Part shown: positions 33,543-45,475 of the stretch, piece by piece
Layout: every line of letters begins with the position of its first letter
Position numbering within the stretch: the first letter of the stretch is position 1
Source: Calamus simplicifolius
Taxonomy: Eukaryota > Streptophyta > Magnoliopsida > Arecales > Arecaceae
Assembly (NCBI GenBank): GCA_900491605.1
Contig: UESW01004416.1
Span: 289,736 to 353,735, forward strand
Length of the DNA: 64,000 bases
Reading direction: 5' to 3'
Made by a program: the position numbers and the translations under genes
The notes under the pieces: generated by a model
What the model saw: only the letters and a program-made list of their open reading frames with translations
Databases searched by the model: none
What the model was told of the DNA's origin: nothing

Positions 33543-34450
33543 GATTTTTGGCACGGTTGCTGGGGACTTAAGTGTGTTATTTTGAAAAAAAAAATTATAA
33601 AAATTATAAAAATATATAAAATATAAAAAAATTAGATTAATTTTCTCTTAATTTTTGAATAGTTATTGTCTCTTTATTTTATTTCCTTAATTGTTAGAAT
33701 TGCATATTTTCTTTTTAACATACATAAAAAAATTATTACTTTCCTTTTTGCTACAAATCCACTTTTAACCTAATCAAAATTTTCTTTTAATTAACTTACC
33801 TAAAAAAAACCTAAAAGAAAACCCTAAGACATCTTCATAAACATAAAAATAAATTTAATAAATTTATAAAAAATAAAATATAATAAAATAATTATTTTAT
33901 TTCTATGCTTAGATTGACTTAGGTGGATTTATTTTCTGCAAAACTTAAAATTCTTCCATTGACATCTCATAATTTATTAGGAAATTAGAAACCTAATCAT
34001 AAAAATCTAAAAAAAATAATTAATTAGATTAATTTTGTTTGATAATTTTAAGAGTTGGACATCTGTTTGTTGCATAGTATTTTCATAATTAACTTTAAGA
34101 GAACAAACCCCTAATCAAGATAAGGTGGGGATTTCATCACCCTTCCTTAGCCCACAAACCACATCCTTCATTCTACATTAACACAAACTTTAACTCTAAA
34201 ATTAATTAGACATCAGCCCCTAAGGACTTCGAGCTCAATAGGACAAGGCGGTCTTGGAAGTTAGGAGCTGTCTAGATCTAGCTAGGGTAAATCTAGAATA
34301 GAGAGTCTAATCTTTGCTAACTTGATTGCTAAGAATTATTAAACCCTAATTAAATTATTCATTCCTCTTAGTTCTAGAAAATTTTAGGGTATTTTCTTTA
34401 GAATCTCCCTCTTTTTCTTCTATTAAAAAAAACTGTTTGCTTTATAGTCA
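33543..34450 (+). other. Gypsy leader (PBS to gag)
   Basis: Contains the primer-binding site at 33549-33566, then AT-rich untranslated sequence. No gene is seen. Confidence 0.7.
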
Positions 34451-35735
34451 TTGGTAGGGTGTATGCTTGGTCGCCGATCATTGCAACCCAACCTTATACT
34501 CTTAGATCCTGAGATAGAAAGAACTATTAGAGCAAACAGACTCAGAATTATGGATCCTAATAACGAAAATAATCAACCACAACAGTTAAAAGAGTATTTC
34601 ACTCCTTCAAGGTATACCTACTCTCCCTACATTCAAGTGCCTCCAGTAGAGGCTGTCCAATATGAAATTAAGTCAAGTGTAATCCAAATGTTACCATCTT
34701 TCTATAGACTTACAAATGAGGATCCCTACAAACACTTAGATGAATTCTTAGAAATTTGCTCAACTGTCAAGATTCAAAATTTCTCCGATGATGCACTTAG
34801 GCTTAAGTTATTCCCTTTTTCCCTAAAAGATAAAGCCAAGTATTGGTTAAATTCATGGACACTGTTATAATCTCAACTTGGGATCATCTTCAGAGAGAAT
34901 TTCTTAAGAAATATTTTTCTATAGGAAAAACGAATCAAATTAGAAAAGCCATAACAAGTTTTTCTCAGACATATGGAGAAATGTTCCATGAGACATGGGA
35001 GAGATTCAAAGAACTGATTAGAAAATGTCCACATCATGCTATACCCAAATGGCAACTGGTTCAGTGCTTTTATGATGGTTATCAGAAAAGCACCGGCAAA
35101 TGGTTCATGCTTCATGTGGTGGGACATTTATGTTAAAAAATGAACATGAAGCTTGGCAACTCTTTGAGACATTGAGTGAGAATTCATTACATCACATGTC
35201 AGTTGCTCGTCGAGACCCTCCCGTAGAACCTAAAAGAGGTGAAATATATGAAATAGGTCATTCTACAGATATCTATACTAAGGTAGATGAATTATCCCAT
35301 AACTTGACCGGATTCTACAAGTTGAAAACATCTCTTCCCCATCTACTCAATTATATAAGGTCTGCATAATTTGTTCGAGTCCAACCCATTCTATAGGTGA
35401 ATGCCCAGCTGCATACCAATTTTGAACTTGTTCAAGAGCAAGCCCACCAAGCCCAAACCCGATTAGCTTCTAGAATAGGAAATGATCCATTTGTAAATAC
35501 TTACAATCATGGCTGGCGAAATCACCCAAATTTTTCTTGGAAACCTCAACCTGTAGCCAATTCATCATCGATCAGACCTAATTATCAAGAAACCAATTTT
35601 AGAAGCATGCCATATTCACAATATCCAAACATCCCACAACCTCCACCGAATAATCAGCCTACTTTTGAAGACAAAGTATTACAAGCATTGAAAGGGCTAG
35701 AAATGAATACTCAAATCCTTCACTCCCACACATAA
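34451..35735 (+). pseudogene. Gypsy gag (Retrotrans_gag type)
   Basis: The reading begins near MDPNNENNQPQQLKEYF and holds the retrotransposon-gag core (LRLKLFPFSLKDKAKYWLNS, then TWDHLQREFLKKYF, then ETWERFKELIRKCPHH). The frame changes near 34860, 35100 and 35370, and the part after 35397 carries a Pro/Asn/Gln-rich C-terminal segment. This is the capsid-like protein of the element, now broken. Confidence 0.88.
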
Positions 35736-35843
35736 TCTATTGCAAAACTAGAAACTCAGATAGGTCAATTAGCCACAGCATTCAGTAGAAGGGAGGAGGG
35801 TAAGTTACCTAGTCAGCCTATCGATAACCCGAAAGGATAATTC

Positions 35844-36806
35844 ATGGCTGAAGGTTCCAATAGTCTTGACAAATTCCCAGAACATGCTAAATCAGTCATG
35901 ACTCTCAGAGGTGGAAAAGCATTGAACCCACCTGAACCAATCCAGAAATTAGAAGTGGCTAAACCAGAAGAGAGAAGAAATGAAAAAGAAAAGGAATTCA
36001 ATGATCAAGCAATCATACCTAAAGCCCCATTCCCTAGTGCTTTAGAATCTCCTTTGCCTTCAGATAAGAAGAATAGAAAAATGAATGAGATGCTTGAGTT
36101 ATTTAAGCAAGTCCAAATAAACTTACATCTTCTCGATGCTATCAAGCAAGTTCCAGCTTATGCCAAATTTTTGAAGGATCTATGCACACAAAAACGGAAA
36201 GGTAAGACACAAATACCAAAAAAGATACATTTGACTGAGCAAGTCAGCTTAGTTGTTCAGCAAATAACCCCACCCAAACTAAAAGATCCTGGTACCCCGA
36301 TTATATCGTGTGTCATAGGAAACTTCACAATCAAGAAAGCATTATTAGATTTGGGTGCGAGTGTAAACCTTCTCCCCAGTTCAGTGTATGAGTTATTTGG
36401 ATTTGGAGAGTTGAAACCCACTACAGTAACACTACAATTGGCAGATAGATCAGTCAAAGAACCTCATGGAATATTGGAAGATATATTAGTAAAGGTGGAT
36501 GAATTCTATTTTCCTGTCGACTTCCTTGTGTTGGATATGGAATCTAGCGGTAATCCTAACCAAATTCCCATCATTCTTAGAAGACCTTTTCTAGCTACCG
36601 CTAATGCATGCATAAATTGTAGAACAGGTGTGATGGATGTATCTTTTGGAAACAAGAAGATGAGATTAAATATTTTTAATGCTTCCCAAGGACCACCTGT
36701 GTATGATTTAAATGAAGTAAACATGATAGAGGAAGTTATAGATAAAAAATTCCAAAGTTTGCTTGATTCGGATCCTTTACAAACATGTCTTACACATTTT
36801 GAATAG
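35844..36806 (+). pseudogene. Gypsy aspartic protease region
   Basis: A 320-residue open stretch. RGGKALNPPEP near the start is the conserved link between gag and protease in Athila-type elements. The protease motif is ALLDLGASVNLLP (D-L-G-A-S, the usual Athila form), followed by LKPTTVTLQLADRSVKEPHG and IILRRPFLATANACI. The frame itself is open, but it is separated from gag by a stop and from RT by a shift, so it belongs to a broken pol. Confidence 0.88.
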
Positions 36807-38570
36807 ATGACTTTGATATTGATGAGTACACCAAAGAGATAAACATGTTATTAGAACCACCTAAGTTTGACACCATCCCTCCATGGACTATAAAATATGA
36901 ACCACTTCCAACTAAACCAAGTCCTTTAATACCATCATTGGAAGAACCACCCCAACTAGAGTTGAACCTCTTCCAGATGACTTAAAATATTCATTCCTTG
37001 GACCCAATGACACCCTTCCAGTAATCATTGCATCTACCCTAACCTTGAGCAGGAAGATAAATTGGTAGATGTACTTAAAGAACATAAAGAGGCAATTGGA
37101 TGGACAATAGCTGATCTTAAGGGAATTGACCTTCCGTTTGCATGCACCACATTCATAGTGAAATTGAAGCCAAACCACATAGAGACATGCAACGAAGGCT
37201 AAATCCGAACATGAGGGATGTTGTTAAGAAAGAAGTAGTAAAATGGCTTGATGCTGGTATCATTTATCCAATTTTAGATAGCCAATGGGTCAGTCCAATC
37301 CAAGTAGTACCTAAAAAATTGGTATTACTGTGATTAAAAATGAAAAGGGCGAATCAATTCCTACTCGGACATCAACTAGTTGGAGAGTGTGTATAGATTA
37401 TCGAAAGTTGAATGCCGTGACTAGGAAAGACCACTTTCCTTTGCCTTTTATCGATCAAATTCTAGAATGGCTAGCGGACAAAGTTTCTTTTATTTCTTAT
37501 ATGGATATTCAGGATACAATCAAGTTCCAGTATTTCCTGCAGATCAAGAAAAGACCACCTTCATTTATGCCTTTGGAACATTTGCCTTTAGACGTATGCC
37601 ATTTGGTCTTTGTAATGCACCAGCCACTTTTCAACGATGTATGTTGGCCATATTTTTGATATGATTGGTCAATTTTTGGAAGTATTTATGGATGATTTTT
37701 AATTTTTGGTGCATCATTTGATAGCTGCCTTGAGAACTTGACTAAGGTACTAAAACGATGTATGGAAATGAATTTAGTCCTAAGTTGGGAGAAGAGCCAT
37801 TTTATGGTTCGTGAGGGAATTGTGCTCGGACACATTGTTTCATAGCGAGGTATTGAGGTTGATAAAGCAAGGTTGAATTGATCTCAAATCTACCACCCCC
37901 AACCTCAGTTAAACAAGTACGATCTTTCCTTGGTCATGCTGGTTTTTATAGACCCTTCATCAAAGATTTTAGTAAAATTTCTCGACCATTGTGTAATTTG
38001 TTGACCAAGGATAGTTCTTTTAATTTTGATAAAGATTGTCTAACAGCCTATAACATCCTTCGAACTGCTTTGACACTGCACCAATTATCAAGCCCTTAGA
38101 TTGGACCATACCTTTTGAAATCATGTGTGATGCTTCTGATTATGCTGTAGGGGCAGTTCTAGGACAGAAACTTAATCGAGAACCTCATGTAATTTATTAT
38201 GCTAGAAAAACTCTTTCAGATGCACAAATGAACTATACTACCACTGAAAAAGAATTACTAGCAATTGTGTTTGCCCTAGAAAAGTTTAGATCATATGTTA
38301 GGATCTAAGGTTTTAGTTTATTCAGATCATGCAGCGTTGAGGCATCTTATATCAAAAAAGAATATAAAACCCAGACTGATTAGATGGATCCTTCTACTAC
38401 AAGAATTTGATCTAGAAATCTTAGATAAGAAGGGTTCTGAAAATATGGTAGCAGATCATATCTCTAGGATCTCAGTGGAATACAATAAAGAAATAATCAG
38501 AGATAAGTCCCTAATGAGCAACTATTCTCAATTTCCCATAGTAGTCTTCCCTGGTTTGCCCACATTGTGA
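36807..38570 (+). pseudogene. Gypsy reverse transcriptase and RNase H
   Basis: RT blocks appear in several frames: WVSPIQVVPKK, WRVCIDYRKLNAVTRKDHFP, FAFRRMPFGLCNAPATFQRCM, and VFMDDF near 37685, followed directly by a stop. RNase H follows with MCDASDYAVGAVLGQK, TTEKELLAIVFALEKFR and YSDHAALRHL. At least six frame changes lie in between. Confidence 0.88.
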
Positions 38571-39792
38571 ATTATTTGGCAACAGGAAAAGTACCTTCCC
38601 ACTGGACAAACAAGAAAAAGATAGATTTTTCTCACAAGTCAAATATTACTTTTGGGAAGACCCTAAATTATTTAAGTACTATTCAGATCAAGTGATTAGG
38701 TGATGTGTTCCCGAGAGTGAATTCAAAAGTATACTTAACTTCTGCCATTCTCTTGCCTGTGGGGGACATTTTAGTGGAAAGAAAACTGCAGCAAAGGTAC
38801 TGCAAAGTGGGTTTTATTGGCCAACTCTTTTTAAAGATGCACATGAATTTAGCCGTAATTGTCTCCAATGTCAACAAACAGGAAATATATCTCGAAAAGA
38901 CATGATGCCCCTAAACCCTATCTTGGTTGTAGAAATTTTTGATATATGAGGCATTGATTTTATGGGCCCATTTCCTTCCTCTTTTGGATTTGAATACATT
39001 TTAGTGGCAGTTGATTATGTGTCAAAATGGATTGAAGCCATGGCAACTCGAACCAATGACCATAAAGTTGTAATCAAGTTTGTTCAGCATAATATCCTGA
39101 GTCGTTTTGGATGCCCAAGGGCTATAATTAGTGATGGGGATACACATTTCACGAATAGACACTTTGAAGCATTAATGAACAAATATGGAATTACTCATAA
39201 GGTAGCTACACCTTATCATCCCCAAACTAGTGGCCAAGTTGAAATATCAAATAGAGAAATTAAAAATATCCTTAAGAAAACTATGATACCCGATAGGAAA
39301 GATTGGTCAGAACATTTGGATGATGCATTATGGGTTTATCGTACTGCATTTAAAACTCCCATAGGAATGTCTCCTTACAGGCTCGTATTTGGAAAAGCCT
39401 GTCATTTACCTGTAGAATTAGAACACCGTGCATTTTGGGCTATCAAGCAATTTAATTATGATATAAAAAATGCAGGTGTCAATAGGAAACTCCAATTGAA
39501 TGAGTTAGAAGAGCTACGAAATGAGGCATATGAAAGCTCAAAAATTTATAAAGAACGAATCAAGGCATATCATGACAAATTTATTAGTAGAAAAACTTTT
39601 GAACCAAATCAAAAAGTATGGCTTTACAATTCAAGATTACATCTTTTCCCTGGAAAACTTCGTTCACGATGGAATGGACCTTTTATAGTAACTCAAGTAT
39701 TTCCCCATGGAGCTGTAGAGCTTAAAGACCCCAAGCAAGGAAATACATTCAAAGTACATGGCCAATGTTTGAAACCATATAGAAGAAATTAA
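38571..39792 (+). pseudogene. Gypsy integrase
   Basis: The N-terminal zinc-binding part (38700-38900) is broken by shifts. The core and C-terminal part from 38962 to 39792 is open for 276 residues: MGPFPSSFGFEYILVAVDYVS (first aspartates partly upstream), AIISDGDTHF, then YHPQTSGQVEISNREIK with the catalytic glutamate, and a C-terminal domain ending KPYRRN. It stops before the 3' untranslated part. Confidence 0.9.
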
Positions 39793-40956
39793 TGATGGAG
39801 AAATTGTTGAATCAATTGATCTTGTGAACCCAACATTATCATAATAAGTAGCACAGTCTGGCTGAAGACTTTAAACTTAGCGCTCTTGGGAGGCAACCCA
39901 GTTTATTAGTTATTTTTAATTTTCTGTTCTTTTAGTATGTTTATTTAGTATGACCAGAGAAGAGCAACATGAGCAGATTGAAAGAAGATGGCAACAATGA
40001 AACTTCCAACCTTCAAATACTCTACCAGGTAGTATCTTTCCTTGAAATTAATTTTTCTTCTATTAGGGACAATGGAAATTAAATTTGGGGGGGGGAGGAA
40101 AAAGAATAAGTAAATCCTCGAGTAAAACTATAATCAGATGTGTGTACCAAATTCTGTCTCAATTTGAAGTTAATCAAGCAGTCTATTAATGAATTAATGG
40201 TTAGATTATTTTTGAGATACTGAGGAATAAATTATTAAGAAAACCTAATAAAATGTAGCGTTTAGCCTAGAAAAATTTTTAGAATAATTTCAGAACCTCT
40301 GACCACTGATCTTAATAGTACAATCTACTTAATAAGGGTATGGGTGAAAATTATTCAAAAAAAGAGAAAAGAAAAAGAAAAAGAAAAAAAATTCTCTCTT
40401 AAAGTTAATAAATTAGGTTCTTAACATCTTTCACTGAGTAACCGGGCCCCGTCACCTAAGAAAGTGATGTTGTTTGCTTAAAAAGGTGAGAATGTAAAAG
40501 AACCTAAGTAGAGTTAGTCCTACCTAAAGCCTTTTTGACTCGAGTCAGTACGTCCGAGGGGTGTTTTACACCTAATGCCCTAAAACCAATTGGTTTGGAA
40601 GCCATTGGCCTAAAGCTCGCTACAAGGGTTAATTAGAAAGCAAGGGGTTAGGACATTGCACTAACTTTACACAAGGGAACCAAATTACAAAAGACATTAC
40701 ACCCAACCCAAATTAAGTTAGAAGACTTAATTAGAGAAGTGGAAAGTTGGTGAAGGAAGACTTCTATAATTTATTATGGACTACACTTTATCACTAAATG
40801 GGTAAGCTTAATAATCCATGAAGTACCTCTCTTATGATCTAACCAAAAATTTTTAAGAAGAACTGTAAGATAACTATCAATTCTTGGACTAGCTTGGTAC
40901 ATATTTCTAAATTTTCTTATTTGCTCAAGGACGAGTAAGATTCAAGTTGGGGGGAG
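39793..40956 (+). other. Gypsy 3' untranslated region
   Basis: Contains AAACTTAGCGCTCTTGGGAG and GGCAACCCAG, a signature found after the pol of Athila-type elements. It has two purine tracts: AAATTTGGGGGGGGGAGG near 40080-40100 and AAGTTGGGGGGAG at about 40944-40956. No env-like frame is seen. Confidence 0.75.
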
Positions 40957-42061
40957 TGATAAATGCATAAATAATTAATATTAAACCTATTAATTAATAT
41001 TTAACATACATATTATTTAATATTTTAATATTTTATATAATATTTTAGAAAAAACCTTATCAACTTAAAGAGCTTAATTTAGGAATTTAATGATGCAAAC
41101 AGCACCTAAATCGGATTTAAGATGAGCCCGGAATTGATTTTTCATTGATTATCCATTTTAGCATGCATTTTAAAGCGAGTCGGCAAACCCAGTGCCGACT
41201 TCATCGTCTTCTCAGCAGATTTCTATTTTCTCTTAGCCGATTCTTCTCCGATTCAAATTCAAATCTTTCTCTCCACCAATTAAGGAAAATTGGATAGGAA
41301 GTTATCAAATTGAATGAATTAAATTCATCTTGAGGAATTTAGATTTTATTCACGATTTATTCGAATTTTTTCCGTGCCGCTCGCGTCCTTTGTTTTGGCA
41401 ACGCCGCATCTTCACCGTGTCTTCACCGCATCTGGGCTTTTACAAATAGCAGTAGAGGGAGGAGGGAAGTCCGTCCAGCGCGCTGCATCCGGGAGGATCT
41501 ATCTGTTCGTGCCGTGGCACGGGGTCCGTCCAAAGATCTGCTCTGTTCCAGGCCATGGAGAAATTCTATTCCAGCCGTGAGGATCTGCCCCGTTCCATCC
41601 GTGGAGGCTACTATTCCCAAGAGACTCTGTTTTATAGAGTCTCTATCCATCCATGGTGGCTGATCTGTTCGGGGAGGCGCATGCAGAGGAGGAACAAAGA
41701 CTTCATCCCATCTTTGGTTTGGTGTAGAGAGAATTTATTGCTTTCTTATTGCCTTCTTAATGTATGACTTTTTAATTTATGATGAAATAAAGTTTCTGTT
41801 TAATTGTTATTAAATTATATTTAAGTGAAAATAATTTTAGACTGATCTATACTTAAAGGGATGGCCATGATCTACGGGTACGGGCCGTGCTCTTATAAGA
41901 TAGACCATATCTTGATTATTTTGCACTACTAATTATCTATTTAGTTAAATTTATAAATTTATTTCAAATAATCGCTAGAGACCCTATGGAATCGATCCCT
42001 TACTCTCACTATTCTAATAGTGAAATTAAAGTGTTTAATCGTTGCACTACGACACGCATCA
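40957..42061 (+). repeat. Gypsy 3' LTR (1105 bp)
   Basis: Begins TGATAAATGC right after the purine tract and ends CGCATCA before the TSD. It is nearly the same sequence as 32469-33542. Confidence 0.93.
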
Positions 42062-42066
42062 TCATC

Positions 42067-44452
42067 TAAACCACAAGTTAACGTAGTTGAGAGTGGTGCT
42101 GAGCCTTCTTTCAGGTCGGTAAATTCAAAATTCTTAATTAACTCAACCCAATCTTCTTGTGATTGGTGGCTTGATTCAGGAGCTAATGTTCATGTTTGTT
42201 TTGATCGCTCCTGGTTCTCCACCTTTCAGGAATCAAGTGGAGGAGGTGTGACACTTGGGAATAACTCTTCAGCACAAGTGCTTGGGAAAGGTCAAGTGGA
42301 TCTAAAGATGACATCTGAAAAAATCCTGATCCTTCATGAAGTGCTGTTAGTTCCTAGTGTTAGAAGAAATCTGATTAGTGGATCTCTTCTTATATCTAGA
42401 GGATATAAAATTGTTCTAGAGTCAAATAAAGTTGTAATTACTCGTAATAATGAGTTTGTTGGTAAAGGCTTGTATGTGAAGGTCTTTTTAAATTAAATGT
42501 ATCCTCTAAGTTATCTAATAAAAGTCCTCTTCTTTTTAATGTTGAATCTTCAAATGTTTGGCATAGTAGACTTGGTCATGTGAATTTTGATCGTATTCAT
42601 TACATGACAAATCTTAATCTAATTCCTAAAGTTCATATTGATAGAAAGTTTAAATGTGAGATTTGTATTCAAGCTAAGATGCCTAGAAAACCTTTTAAAT
42701 CAGTAAATAGGAGTTCAACACTTCTTGAATTAGTCATAGCGATGTATGTGACTCTACCAAGTTTCCTACACGGGGAGGAAGTCGTTACTTTGTAACATTC
42801 ATAGATGACTTCTCTCGATATTGTTACATATATTTGATAAAATCTAAGGATGAAGTATTAGATAAGTTTAAGATTTATAAGTAGAAGCTGAAACCCAAAC
42901 TGAGAAAAAGCTTAAGAAATTTAGGTCAGATCGCGGTGGTGAATATACCTCAAATGAAATGACTCTATTTTGTCAAGAATATGGGATTATTCATGAAGTT
43001 ACACCACCATACTCTCCTCAGTCCAATGGTGTAGCTGAACGAAAAAATCGTACATTAATGGATATGGTTAACTCAATGTTAATAAGTTCAGGTGTACCTG
43101 AGAACTTGTGGGGGGAAGCTCTTTTAGCTGCATGTTATATTTTAAATAGGATACCCTTTAAGGATAGTCCTAAAACACCTTTTGAGCTTTGGAAAGGTAG
43201 AACACCCAGGCTAGATTATCTTAAAGTGTGGGGATGCTTAGCTAAGGTAGGAATACCTGAACCCAAGAGAAGAAAAATAGGACCTAAAACTGTAGATGCT
43301 ATCTTTATAGGTTATTCCTTAGATAGCAGTACAAATAGGTTCCTAGTGATAAACTCTGATATAAGTGGCATTTCAAATAATACTCTTATCGAATCAAGAG
43401 ATGCTACTTATTTTGAAAATGTTTTTCCTTTCAAGAACCAAGTACCAAATCAACTCTCTTCTAATCCTTCTTGGTTCATGATTCTTTTAAAGCTGGTCCT
43501 CTAATGAGTCAAGAAAAGGAAAAGATCTAATCCTGAAGGTGACCTTCTGAACTTAGAAAAAGTTCAAGGATAAGGAAAGAAAAAGACCTTGGTGAAGGTT
43601 TCTTTACTTTCCTAGTCGAAGGTGAACCTTCTTCTTTTTCAGAGGCGATGTCTTCTCCTGATGCTCCTTTTTGGAAGGAAGCTATTCTTTCTGAATTTAA
43701 TTCAATCTTACAAAATGAAACTTGGATCTTATCTGATTTACCCCCTGGAAGCAAACCTTTAGGGTGTAAGTGGGTATTTAAGAAGAAATTTAGACCTGAT
43801 GGTTCAATAGAAAAGTATAAGGCTAGATTAGTAGCCAAAGGGTATAACCAAAAGAAAGGGTTAGATTTCTTTGATACATATTCTCCTGTAGCTAGAATAA
43901 CAACCCTTAGATCACTTCTTGCTATTGCTTCCATTCATAAGTTAATCATTCATCAAATGGATGTGAAGACTGCATTCCTAAATGGAGATCTTGAGGAGGA
44001 GATCTATATGGAACAGCCTGAAGGTTTTGTTGTAAAGGGACAAGAAGACAAGGTTTGTAAACTTATCAAGTCCCTTTATGGTCTTAAACAGGCTCCTAAA
44101 CAATGGCATGAGAAATTTGATCAAATTATTCTATCTTTTGGATTTCAAATCAATAATCATGATAAGTGTGTGTATTCTAAGATCGTCGATAATGATTGTG
44201 TAATCTTTGCTTATATGTCGATGATATTTTTAATTTTTGGAACATCTCTTGAAATTATTTCAAGTGTTAAATCTTTCCTCTCTTCTAAGTTTGATATGAA
44301 AGATTTAGGTGAAGCCGATGTAATCCTAGGGATGAAGCTTATCAAGTCCCATGAAGGGATAGCTCTCTCTCTTTCTTATTCTATAGAAAAAATGATCAAG
44401 AAGTTTGGTTATTCCAATCTTAATCAATATCTACTCCTTTTGATCCTAGCTT
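42067..44452 (+). pseudogene. Copia-4 protease, integrase and reverse transcriptase
   Basis: Continues the gag of 31589-32463 after the Gypsy insertion. Protease: WWLDSGANVHVCF. Pre-integrase: VWHSRLGHVNFDRIHYM and CEICIQAKMPRKPF. Integrase core: FIDDFSRYCYIYL near 42810, then RSDRGGEY (frameshifted) near 42930, and GVAERKNRTLMDM. RT from 43648: GCKWVFKKKFRPDGSIEKYK, then MDVKTAFLNGDLEEEIYME. The YVDD block is replaced by YMSMIFLIFG because of a shift near 44217. RT is cut at 44452 by CACTA-A and resumes at 57015. Confidence 0.9.
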
Positions 44453-44479
44453 CACTACAAGAAATGTCAAAATAGTGAC

Positions 44480-45475
44480 GAAAATTAGTGATGAAAATTT
44501 TTGTCACTAAATTGTGACGGTTTAGTAACAAAATAGTGACAAAAAATTAAAATCAGTGACGGATTAGTTTTTTTGTGTCACTAAATTAGTGACGGACTAT
44601 CACATCCGTCACTAATTTAGTGACGAATTGCCCTTCCATCACTAATCCATAACAAATTAGTGACGTAAGAGCAATCCGTCACTAACTTGATGATGGATTG
44701 CTTTTTCGTCACTAATCCGTCATAAATTAGTGATGAAAAACAATCGTTACTAATTAGTGACGAATTATTTTCCGTCACTAATCCATCAAAATTAGTGATG
44801 GATGAGAAATCCATCACTAATTTAGTGACGGATTGCCCTTCCGTCACTAATCCATAATAATTTAGTGACGGAAGAGTAATCCGTCACTAAATTAGTGACG
44901 GATTAGTGACGGATATTTCTTCCATCACTAATCCGTCACAAATTAGTGACGGATGAAATAATCGGTCACTAATTTTGTGACGGATGAGGCAATCTGTCAC
45001 TAACTTAGTGATGGATTGCTTTTTCGTCACTAATCCATCACAAATTAGTGATGAAAAACAATCGTCACTAATTAGTGATGAATTATTTTCCATCACTAAT
45101 CCATCAAAATTAGTGATGGATGGGAAATCCATCACTAAATTAGTGACGGATTATCCTTTCGTCACTAATTCATCACTAATTAGTGACGGAAGAGTAATCC
45201 ATCACTAAATTAGTGATGGATTGCCCCATCCATCACTAATTTAGTGATGGATTGGCCTTCCATCACTAATTTAGTGACGGATTGCCCCATCCGTCATTAA
45301 TTTAGTGATGAAAGAGCAATCCGTCACTAATTTAATGACGGATTTCTCCATCCATCACTAATTTAGTGACATATTGCCCTTCCGTCATTAATCCATCACA
45401 AAATTAGTGACGGAAGAGCAATCTGTCACTATATTAGTAACGAATTAGTGACGGATTGCCCTTCCGTCACCAAAT
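44480..45475. repeat. CACTA-A left subterminal repeats
   Basis: Dozens of copies of a word near TTAGTGACGGAT and its inverse ATCCGTCACTAA, in alternating orientation, over about 1 kb. In CACTA elements such short subterminal repeats are the binding sites of the TNP1/TNPA-type protein. Pairs of inverted copies give many small hairpins. Confidence 0.93.

Larger units (their letters stand above)
32469..42061 (+). mobile_element. Athila-like Gypsy LTR retrotransposon inserted in Copia-4
   Basis: A complete 9.6-kb element with LTRs at 32469-33542 and 40957-42061, both starting TGATAAA and ending CGCATCA, flanked by a perfect TSD TCATC (32464-32468 and 42062-42066). The primer-binding site TGGCACGGTTGCTGGGGA (33549-33566) is close to the complement of the 3' end of plant tRNA-Asp, as used by Athila-type elements. 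Order gag, protease, RT, RNase H, integrase is Gypsy. A purine tract AAGTTGGGGGGAG lies just before the 3' LTR. No env-like frame exists between integrase and the 3' LTR. All coding parts carry frameshifts. Confidence 0.93.

Noticed and set aside
44617..45208. Short repetitive frames in both strands
   Set aside because: They come from the GTGACGGAT subterminal array of CACTA-A and change with every unit.
44500..45475. CRISPR-like appearance of regularly spaced repeats
   Set aside because: The units alternate in orientation and are bounded by CACTA ends with a 3-bp TSD in a plant genome, so they are subterminal transposon repeats.
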